This document shows positions 1-5,493 of a stretch of 10,594 bases of DNA, piece by piece. The notes below the pieces were generated by a model. That model did not search any database. It worked only from the letters and a program-made list of their open reading frames with translations, and was not told the origin of the DNA. Numbering within the stretch: the stretch's first letter is position 1; each line of letters begins with the position of its first letter. The translations under genes were made by a program, and so were the position numbers. The DNA is from Candidatus Aminicenantota bacterium (lineage in GTDB: Bacteria > Acidobacteriota > Aminicenantia > Aminicenantales > UBA8522), in the NCBI GenBank assembly GCA_003524335.1, contig DQHV01000225.1:8215-18808 (forward strand), written 5' to 3'.

Positions 1-84
1 TAAGAGCCACGACGAGTCATGACCCCCTCCATTAATAAAAAACCCATTTGACCCCGAAAAGTTCTCAGAGGCTCTCAAAATATT

Positions 85-94
85 GCCCCGGGGC
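85..94. other. 10-bp GC palindrome upstream of the sigma gene promoter
   Basis: GCCCCGGGGC is a perfect palindrome ending five bases before the proposed -35 box of the sigma gene. It could be an operator or simply GC-rich chance. Nothing else is evident in bases 1-84, which are AT-richer and hold no coding frame that I can support. Confidence 0.25.
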
Positions 95-99
95 CAGGC

Positions 100-128
100 T
101 TGAACTCCCCCTTGTGACTGGGTATCAT
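100..128 (+). promoter_or_regulatory. Promoter for the sigma/anti-sigma operon
   Basis: TTGAAC (100-105), a 17-bp spacer and TATCAT (123-128) make a good housekeeping-type promoter. It would start transcription near 135, about 29 bases before the sigma ATG. The same bases also contain GAAC followed about 15 bp later by GGTATC, close to the GAAC-type -35 used by many ECF sigma factors. Autoregulation by the encoded sigma factor is therefore possible but not shown. Confidence 0.5.
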
Positions 129-163
129 GGGGATAGAAACACGCCAGCCATGGGCTCCGATTT

Positions 164-685
164 ATGCCTGAGTCGAACGAGCGAATATTAGAGGCGATCG
201 CGCCTCTGCTTAATTCCGAACTCAATATCCTCGGCCATTCCGCCCAGTCCACCGATCGCGATGATCTGCTTCAGGAGATCCAGCTGAGGATCTGGAAAGC
301 CCTCAGGGACAAGAACGGCGAAATAGAATTTATGAGCGCATACGTAAAAAAGGTCGTTTTTTCGGTCTTTATTAATGAGGTCAATAGAATCCGTCGGGAA
401 AAGGAGTTGATCAGCGTTGTGTCGCATAAATATCGCCTGGAGAACGCAGGCGAGGCGGATTGTCCTGGATCGGAGGACAATATGAGACAAAACGTCATCG
501 ATTCACTGGCCGAACTCGGGAAAACGAAGCAGCGCGTTATCCGCCTTCGCCTCCTGGGATTCACATTTGCCGAGATCGGCCTCATCTACCATTGGCGTCT
601 CAGAAAGGTCTGCAGCCTTTATTATCGGGGCATAGGAGAGCTGAAGAATAAGCTGAACGCAAAGGGGATACAGTATGAAGACTAA
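164..685 (+). CDS. ECF-type RNA polymerase sigma factor
   Basis: This 173-residue protein has the size and two-domain plan of an extracytoplasmic-function sigma factor, which redirects RNA polymerase to a small regulon. Residues about 10-82 look like region 2 (core binding and -10 recognition), with the typical acidic/aromatic stretch DDLLQEIQLRIWKAL at 33-47. Residues about 107-165 look like region 4, with a helix-turn-helix around LLGFTFAEIGL (130-140). The ATG at 164 is the only ATG in frame after an upstream TAG. It has no clear Shine-Dalgarno sequence, so the leader may be read weakly. The gene overlaps the next gene by 11 bp, so the two are probably co-translated. The recognition helix (RLRKVCSLYYRG) is less canonical than in well-known groups, so target specificity cannot be guessed. 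Confidence 0.85.
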   Translation: MPESNERILEAIAPLLNSELNILGHSAQSTDRDDLLQEIQLRIWKALRDKNGEIEFMSAYVKKVVFSVFINEVNRIRREKELISVVSHKYRLENAGEADCPGSEDNMRQNVIDSLAELGKTKQRVIRLRLLGFTFAEIGLIYHWRLRKVCSLYYRGIGELKNKLNAKGIQYED

Positions 686-1379
686 CCTGATCCAAATGTC
701 GGAGTTCCTTCATTCGTCTCTGGCTGAGCGGAGGGTTGAACCGGCCGCAGGATGTCCGTCGCCGAACGACCTGGTAAAGCTCGTGATTCAGGGCTTGAGT
801 AAGAGCTCCAGGGCGAAGATCATGATGCACGTCTCGAACTGTGCCAGCTGCGCGCAGGAGGTAAAATCCATCCTCCGCCTCTCCGGGGAGATCGACAAGC
901 TCACGGGCAAGGTCGAGGCCATTCAGGGCTGCCCGCAACCCGAGGCTTTGGGAGAGCCGAGGCACGTCGCACGTCTGTTAAACAGGAGGGCCGCTGTTGC
1001 GGCGCTCGCCGGCTTGGCCGGGGTAGCATTCATCACGCTGGCTGTTATCAAGCTGGCGGATCGGCCAATATTGCGCGGCGCGGCGGGCCCCCAGATCCGG
1101 TTGCTCAGCCCAAAACAGGTCGTTCTGCCTTCCGTAAGCGAGATCCGGTTCAGATGGAAGGCCGTTCCCAAGGCCAAGGGATATATTGTGGAGCTCTTTG
1201 ATAAGTCCTTGGCGAGGATTTGGCGGAGCGGCACGATTCCCGACACCGGGATCGATCTTCCGGCCGAAGCTCAGGGCTCCGTTCATGCGGGAGAGACATA
1301 CTTCTGGAGGGTCACCGCGGTCTTTGATGAAGACAGTGAGCGGGCTTCGAGACTAGCCGAGTTCTCGATCCGAAGATAG
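675..1379 (+). CDS. Membrane anti-sigma factor, zinc-binding N-terminus, exported Fn3-like domain
   Basis: This 234-residue protein probably holds the preceding sigma factor inactive at the membrane. The cytoplasmic part carries an H-x3-C-x2-C zinc-binding anti-sigma motif (H52, C56, C59). A single hydrophobic helix spans about 105-127. The exported C-terminal part (about 140-234) has the alternating aromatic pattern of an Fn3-like beta-sandwich (FRWKAVPKAKGYIVEL at 159-174, YFWRVTAV at 209-216), probably the sensory side. The start ATG lies inside the sigma gene, with AAGGGG seven bases upstream and an 11-bp overlap. Sigma followed directly by a zinc-finger anti-sigma is the standard ECF arrangement. 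No processing site is obvious, so how the signal is released is unknown. The gene ends four bases from the convergent CHAT gene, with no visible terminator between. Confidence 0.8.
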   Translation: MKTNLIQMSEFLHSSLAERRVEPAAGCPSPNDLVKLVIQGLSKSSRAKIMMHVSNCASCAQEVKSILRLSGEIDKLTGKVEAIQGCPQPEALGEPRHVARLLNRRAAVAALAGLAGVAFITLAVIKLADRPILRGAAGPQIRLLSPKQVVLPSVSEIRFRWKAVPKAKGYIVELFDKSLARIWRSGTIPDTGIDLPAEAQGSVHAGETYFWRVTAVFDEDSERASRLAEFSIRR

Positions 1380-1383
1380 ACCT

Positions 1384-2385
1384 CTAGAATCGCCCCGTCA
1401 GCGTGAAGGACGCCCAGAAGTAGGGATGGGCGAACTTCGTCCCTCTCATTGCCTTTTTTGCGGCACGGAGAGCCTCGGCTTTCCCGTCGCCGCGAAAATA
1501 CGCATCATAAAAGAACTTCATGAACAGCGCGCAAGAGTCGTCATGGACAGGCCATAATGTCGATAGAACGGACTTTGCTCCCATATAGAAAAATACCCTG
1601 GGGAGGCCGAGGTTTCCTTCGTTCATAATGATGGCGCCCCTCCCTGTTTGACAGGCCGATAGGACCACCAGGTCCGCGTTCGTCCGCAAGTCGTACATTT
1701 CTGAGACCTGCAGGTATCCGTCCTCCCGGTCGTCGACTTCGGGCGACATGAGAAGGGCCGACCGCAGAGGATAGCTGTCGTCCGAGAAAGCATGGCAAGC
1801 CAGGTGGATCAGCCGATAAGCTTTTAGATCCAGAGCCTTCAGCACTGTCTCTGTGGCTCCTCGATCCTGATAAGCGTCGATTCTGCCCGGCGCGAGCCTT
1901 TTCTTCAGGTCGGCGAGCTCGCCCTTGACATGCGGGAGCGATTCGACCGCGAATCCCTGTCTTTCATAAATGTCGTCGAGCACGGCGGCGGGGGAGAGAG
2001 GGGCCGATCCTCCATCGAGGCGAGGCGGCTTCGGGTAATTTGACACCCCAAAAGCGAGCGCGTCCTTGGAATACCTGTCCTCTTGCTGTGTTCCGACAGG
2101 ATCAAGAGAGGAAGCGGAGGGCGCGTAAGAGACGGCGAATCGGTCATGGACGTATTCCGGAGTCCCGGCCTTGGTGCCAGGCAAGACCAATGACTCGAAC
2201 GGCAACCGGAACAGAATGCCGTCAGGAACGACGATCAATCGATTTACCCGTGCGGGAAGGAAAGGCTCGACCGGCGCAAGCAGGATCTGGTAGAGACGCT
2301 GTGCCGCGGGGAGCCCCTTGGCCGCCGGGATCGAAGGATCCTCGAGGAAACTAAGATAGCCCGTCAGCGAGTCATCGAAGATCAT
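1384..2385 (-). CDS. CHAT (caspase-like) protease domain, 3' half of a frameshifted TPR-CHAT gene
   Basis: These 333 residues are most of a CHAT domain, a caspase/separase-like cysteine peptidase fold. The expected dyad is present: His198 in IHLACHAF (193-200) and Cys245 in VLSACQTG (241-248). Other family landmarks are VVPDGILFRLPFESL (52-66) and the late stretch GAKSVLSTLWPVHDDS (269-284). The N-terminal strands of the domain are missing here but sit at the end of the upstream frame. The ATG used here overlaps the upstream stop by 14 bp and has no Shine-Dalgarno sequence, so it is probably not a natural start. Dropping one C from the C6 run at 2390-2395 joins the frames as ...ELPPRMIFDD... 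and restores a normal CHAT domain. Assembly or sequencing error, real mutation, phase variation or +1 frameshifting are all possible. The catalytic residues argue that the domain has been under selection until recently. Confidence 0.85.
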   Translation of the reverse strand: MIFDDSLTGYLSFLEDPSIPAAKGLPAAQRLYQILLAPVEPFLPARVNRLIVVPDGILFRLPFESLVLPGTKAGTPEYVHDRFAVSYAPSASSLDPVGTQQEDRYSKDALAFGVSNYPKPPRLDGGSAPLSPAAVLDDIYERQGFAVESLPHVKGELADLKKRLAPGRIDAYQDRGATETVLKALDLKAYRLIHLACHAFSDDSYPLRSALLMSPEVDDREDGYLQVSEMYDLRTNADLVVLSACQTGRGAIIMNEGNLGLPRVFFYMGAKSVLSTLWPVHDDSCALFMKFFYDAYFRGDGKAEALRAAKKAMRGTKFAHPYFWASFTLTGRF

Positions 2386-4273
2386 GCGCGGGGGGCAATT
2401 CGATAAGATGAAAGGAATCTTTACAGATACAGAAGAGCATAGAGCCCGTTTCCCCCATAAGATATTCGAGGATAGCGGTCCGGTCGTCCAGGATCTGGCC
2501 CTGTATGAGGTTCAGGGAAACCGGAATGGGCGGCCTGGCCGGAGGATTCTCCGCTCCATACCGATCGAAGACCGCGGCGTCCAGCAAATCGTCGATTTGG
2601 CCGATCCTCACCGCCAGCCGTTCCCGCTCGTCGCCCCCGAGGTTTCCTTGGGCGAGCATTCTGAGGAGCCTTATCCGCTCTTGGCTAAGCTTTACCTCCT
2701 CGAGTCCTGCTGACGGCTGTTCCAGGCTTCGCGGACTCATGGACAGTTTGTCGCGTAACTCCAGATACGACCTGGCCCTCAAGTACTCGGATAGACGGAA
2801 TATTTCGCGATCGTAAACGGGGTTGCCTTCCGTCCCGGATAGCTTGAGATAGAGACGGATCAGCGCTTTAAAGGGCTCGCGGCTCTTGCCGATGAAATCC
2901 GCTCGATGGATATCATTGTCGATACCCGAGAAACCTTCGCCAACGATCTTGAGCGCGATGCTATATGAGTCGATGGCCTTGCCGAAATCCCCGTGCGCTT
3001 CCGCGCAACGGCCGAGGCCGTAAGCGGCACTCATCGCCAGGAGCGGGTTGTTGGTCCGCCGGGATATGGAATCTGTTTCCTCGAAGTATCGTTCGGCCTC
3101 AATTATCATGCCAGTCTGTAGCGACGTTTCGCCCAAATACGAGAGGATCTTCCCGGTCGTCAGGGCAGAATCCCGCTTTTCTCTAGCTTCCTTGAGGGCG
3201 GGGATGAGGATCCTTCGTGCCTCCTCCAGGCGACCTTGGTTGATATAAACGCCGGCCATCCCGGCGAACGCTTCTAATCGGAGAGAGCCGCCTCCTTGAG
3301 GACGGCCTTGATCGAGATAGGAAGAAAAGCATTCCAAGGCCTTTTGCCGGTGATCCTTTGACTGCGAACGCTTTCCCAAATCTGCGAACAGATAGCCGAG
3401 ATTGACCAGAAGGGAAGGTTCGAAAATACGCGCCGAATTCTCAGATATACGTGAAGCGGCCTTTACCATATACTCTTTCCCTTTAACGTAATCCCCGAGC
3501 GCACCGTAGATTCCTGCGATGTTATTCAAGCATGTGATCAAGTCCCCCTCTGACCCTCCGGCTTCCAGATAATGTAAAGCCCTAAGGTAGTAACAAAGCG
3601 CTCCAGAAAAACTATTTTCTATAGCATAATAAGTGCCGATCCTTTTCGCGGTCCGGGAGGCTTCAACCCTGTAATTGAGGGCTTCAGCCAGTGTTAGCGC
3701 TTGGAGACTGAGGTCCAGATATCTCCTCCGCTCTCTTCTGGAATTCAGATAGCTAAAACTCCAGGCTCCCACAATCTCGAGCTGATAGTGCTGGCTTTTT
3801 ATCGCTCCAGCGAGCCGGGCGGCTTCGTCGAAATACGAAGAGGATCCCTCGATGTCGCCCAATGATCGCAAATCGAGTGCCCTGATATACTTCTGCTGTA
3901 TGGCCAGTTCTTTTCTGAAAGAGTTGGCTTCGGCCGAAAGGCCTTGCTTAAGAGCCCAGTCGAGTGCGGCCTGAGTAATCTCAATAGCCTCTTCCGTTCG
4001 CTCCGCATACAAGAGGAGATGGCCGAGCGAGTGGAGAATGCTAGCGCGTTCCGCGTTCCCTATGGCGGGTCTGGCTAGCCTACCTTTTAAAATGGTAACG
4101 GCCTCGCCATAGGCACCTTCTTCCGCGAGGGCTGTTGCGTCGACTGAGGCCGTGGCTTTATCCTCGGGAATAGAAACCCCGCTGACGTCCTTTAGGGGGA
4201 CCTGAAGGCCGGAGCCGACTATGGCCAGGGCGATGAGGGTCGAAGCCTTTAGTTTCCAGCTAGTTGGTCCCAT
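2372..4273 (-). CDS. Exported TPR-repeat protein, 5' half of a frameshifted TPR-CHAT gene
   Basis: From the ATG at 4273 this is 633 residues. Residues about 7-28 form a Sec-type signal peptide (WKLKASTLIALAIVGSGLQV) without a lipobox. Residues about 45-450 are helical TPR-like repeats, for example LLVNLGYLFADLGKRSQSKD (288-307) and YGLGRCAEAHGDFGKAIDSY (418-437). A helical linker follows, with the typical pre-CHAT phrase FRLSEYLRARSYLELRDKL (492-510). Residues about 587-628 are the first strands of the CHAT domain. TPRs in TPR-CHAT proteins usually bind partners and control the protease. A longer frame could start at 4396, but it would overlap the divergent gene and lie upstream of the promoter. 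The 4273 start has AGAGGAG just before it (spacing two bases, rather tight), follows the promoter by about 27 bases, and gives a signal peptide. The signal peptide suggests action outside the cytoplasm, which is unusual for CHAT proteins. Confidence 0.85.
   Translation of the reverse strand: MGPTSWKLKASTLIALAIVGSGLQVPLKDVSGVSIPEDKATASVDATALAEEGAYGEAVTILKGRLARPAIGNAERASILHSLGHLLLYAERTEEAIEITQAALDWALKQGLSAEANSFRKELAIQQKYIRALDLRSLGDIEGSSSYFDEAARLAGAIKSQHYQLEIVGAWSFSYLNSRRERRRYLDLSLQALTLAEALNYRVEASRTAKRIGTYYAIENSFSGALCYYLRALHYLEAGGSEGDLITCLNNIAGIYGALGDYVKGKEYMVKAASRISENSARIFEPSLLVNLGYLFADLGKRSQSKDHRQKALECFSSYLDQGRPQGGGSLRLEAFAGMAGVYINQGRLEEARRILIPALKEAREKRDSALTTGKILSYLGETSLQTGMIIEAERYFEETDSISRRTNNPLLAMSAAYGLGRCAEAHGDFGKAIDSYSIALKIVGEGFSGIDNDIHRADFIGKSREPFKALIRLYLKLSGTEGNPVYDREIFRLSEYLRARSYLELRDKLSMSPRSLEQPSAGLEEVKLSQERIRLLRMLAQGNLGGDERERLAVRIGQIDDLLDAAVFDRYGAENPPARPPIPVSLNLIQGQILDDRTAILEYLMGETGSMLFCICKDSFHLIELPPAHDLR
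2390..2395 (-). other. Six-C homopolymer at the TPR-CHAT frame break
   Basis: On the coding strand the run reads TTG-CCCCCC-GCG. The TPR frame passes through it and stops 13 bases after the CHAT frame ATG. One C fewer restores a single frame. Because the needed shift is +1 (or -2), classic -1 slippery decoding would not fix it. Polymerase slippage, phase variation or read error are better candidates. Confidence 0.7.
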
Positions 4274-4306
4274 GGCTCCTCTTGACCGGGGTCGGCTACC
4301 TCGATC

Positions 4307-4336
4307 ATCATAAGCGAAAGCTTGGAAGCTCATCAA
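4307..4336 (-). promoter_or_regulatory. Promoter of the TPR-CHAT gene
   Basis: On the minus strand, TTGATG (4336-4331), an 18-bp spacer and TATGAT (4312-4307) form a good housekeeping-type promoter. Transcription would start near 4300, leaving a leader of about 27 bases to the ATG at 4273. This supports the shorter start. The -35 box lies inside the palindrome at 4329-4344. Confidence 0.5.
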
Positions 4337-4344
4337 GTGATGAG
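4329..4344. promoter_or_regulatory. Perfect 16-bp palindrome, candidate operator
   Basis: CTCATCA-AG-TGATGAG has two perfect 7-bp arms with a 2-bp centre, typical of a dimeric repressor site. It covers the -35 box of the TPR-CHAT promoter and lies 44 bases before the start of the divergent small secreted gene, so one regulator could control both. The centre is too short for a stable RNA hairpin loop, which favours a DNA site. No regulator for it is encoded in the window. Confidence 0.45.
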
Positions 4345-4387
4345 AAAAAAGTGCCCAAAAACGGGTTCTTATCGTTAGGAGGAGAAA

Positions 4388-4735
4388 ATGCATCAAAAAA
4401 ATAAAAGGTGGACGGGAGGGTTGATCCTATTCAGCGCGATCCTTCTGGGGCTCAGTCTTGGCGCTCAAAGAACGGGTCTGCCGTCTGATAAAGACGGAAC
4501 GTATATCGAGGTCCATGGGCCGAATATCGCCTACGTCCCACAAACGGCCAAATACGTGAAGTACGATGGGAAGATCAAGAAAATAGTGAAGTTCACTGAG
4601 ACAATAAGCGCTGGCGAAGAAGAATGTCAATGCCCGAAATGCTGCAAGGGCTATTGCTATGTCATCATTTATACAGACATTCTCCTCCCGGGAGGACCTT
4701 TAAGAACGCTCTTTATCCTGTGGGTTGACTGCTGA
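4388..4735 (+). CDS. Small secreted Cys-rich protein, unknown function
   Basis: I do not recognise this family. The 115-residue product begins with KNKRW and a hydrophobic stretch (about 10-25, GLILFSAILLGLSLGA), a Sec signal peptide probably cut after A26. The mature part is small and contains a tight cysteine cluster, CQCPKCCKGYC (80-90), plus a terminal Cys115. That gives six cysteines, suited to disulphides or a metal site. A strong Shine-Dalgarno sequence (AGGAGG, 4377-4382) lies five bases before the ATG. It is divergent from the TPR-CHAT gene, with the shared palindrome between them, so it may be co-regulated and could be a partner or substrate; this is inference. No convincing promoter of its own was found. 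Confidence 0.6.
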   Translation: MHQKNKRWTGGLILFSAILLGLSLGAQRTGLPSDKDGTYIEVHGPNIAYVPQTAKYVKYDGKIKKIVKFTETISAGEEECQCPKCCKGYCYVIIYTDILLPGGPLRTLFILWVDC

Positions 4736-4881
4736 CCCGGTTTTCGCTCCGGATCGCCGGCCTTTTGAGGCCTTAGAAGATCTTAATATTAGCGTGAACG
4801 CGCCCTCCGGCTCATCAAGACCCGCCTGAAGCTCACGGGCGGGGCTATGTCGATCAGGCCCAGGCCCTTCCTGACGGGCCG
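4736..4881. other. Intergenic stretch, nothing firm
   Basis: This segment lies between the small secreted gene and the broken minus-strand membrane gene. It contains a weak repeat, GGCC-6-GGCC, around 4760-4775 and a 6-bp GC stem (4821-4843) without a following T-run. No gene or convincing terminator is seen. Confidence 0.4.
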
Positions 4882-5236
4882 TCACGCCGCCGCTTTCGGA
4901 ACGGCCTTCCCGACCCGCTGCTCGACGATGGCGTTGGCGATCTTCGCCCCCGCGGATTCGACCAGGTCCTCGATCCCCTTCGCGGCGCCGATGATGCCTC
5001 CCAGGGCCCGGGCCGTGGGGGCGGACCGCAGATCGCCTGAATCGGCCGGCCCGGCGTCAGCGGACGATGATGAAGACGGCGGAGAAAACCAAAGCCAGCA
5101 GATAAGAGACGACGCAGGGATAATACAGGGGCCCGATCCGTCCCGTCTCTTTGGTGGTCAGCTGCTTGTACTGGCTGACGTACTCGAAGAAAAGAATGCG
5201 GAGCAGGAAATAGTGGATACCCAGAGTCCGGTTCAT
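4882..5236 (-). pseudogene. Broken small membrane protein gene, two frames
   Basis: Two minus-strand segments read like genuine coding sequence but lie in different frames. From the ATG at 5236, 59 residues run to a TGA at 5057, with hydrophobic segments IHYFLLRILFFEYV and CVVSYLLALVFSAVFIIV. In the +1 frame, from about 5061 to a TGA at 4882, comes ALGGIIGAAKGIEDLVESAG, then KIANAIVEQRVGKAVPKAAA. This second part has no ATG, GTG or TTG start of its own. One lost base near 5060 would join them into about 118 residues with one or two membrane segments and a helical tail. I do not recognise the family. There is no good Shine-Dalgarno sequence before 5236, so the true 5' end may also be gone. The plus-strand frame over the same bases looks like a shadow. 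Confidence 0.45.
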
Positions 5237-5283
5237 GACGTCCGTCCCGGCCCTGGCACCCGTCCTGCTGACGCGCCGAGGAG

Positions 5284-5412
5284 TCAGTCGGTCCCGTAGA
5301 AGTGAGGATGGAGGTCTGGTTCGGGGATGAAACGGAGGGCCTGACGGTAGATCGCCTGGATCGTTCCGGGGGTCAGCTCCCGATGGATAGGGACCGTCAG
5401 GATCTGGGATGA
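5284..5412 (-). pseudogene. hicA: HicA-family toxin remnant, C-terminal part only
   Basis: About 42 residues before a TGA at 5284 match the end of HicA-family (YcfA-like) mRNA-interferase toxins: ILTVPIHRELTPGTIQAIYR followed by QALRFIPEPDLHPHFYGTD. The family pattern, from memory, is TVPxHxELxxGTLRAIxRQA, then a tail like IPEEELxPHFY. The N-terminal half, including the catalytic His in the GSH motif, is not found in any frame upstream. The promoter of the zinc-ribbon protease gene lies there instead. No HicB antitoxin is nearby. It is therefore an inactive fragment left by a past deletion or insertion. Confidence 0.6.
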
Positions 5413-5441
5413 AAATGCCCCGGACGGGAGAGAGGCTCGGA

Positions 5442-5470
5442 TTGACTTCGCCGCATACCTGACCTATCCT
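5442..5470 (+). promoter_or_regulatory. Promoter of the zinc-ribbon aspartic protease gene
   Basis: TTGACT (5442-5447), a 17-bp spacer and TATCCT (5465-5470) form a strong candidate promoter. The start would be near 5477, next to the ribosome binding site. The -10 sequence is the same as that of the promoter at 9864-9892. Confidence 0.55.
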
Positions 5471-5493
5471 TCCGGAAAGGGAGGGGAGCAGAA

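Noticed and set aside
4282..4310. TTGACC as a plus-strand promoter for the small secreted gene
   Set aside because: No acceptable -10 box at 16-18 bp spacing.
4340..4368. GAACCC on the minus strand upstream of TPR-CHAT as an ECF sigma target
   Set aside because: The following bases are a T-run and do not match the second box seen before the sigma gene.
4347..4375. TATCGT (4370-4375) as a -10 for the small secreted gene
   Set aside because: No -35 at the right distance, and transcription would start inside the ribosome binding site.
4274..4396. Upstream start for the TPR-CHAT gene
   Set aside because: It would overlap the divergent gene, precede the promoter, and bury the signal peptide.
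4821..4843. CCCGCC / GGCGGG hairpin as a terminator
   Set aside because: Six-base stem with an 11-base loop and no T-run on either strand.
4847..5299. 150-codon plus-strand frame
   Set aside because: Its composition is shadow-like, and the minus strand over the same bases has more protein-like segments and a HicA match.
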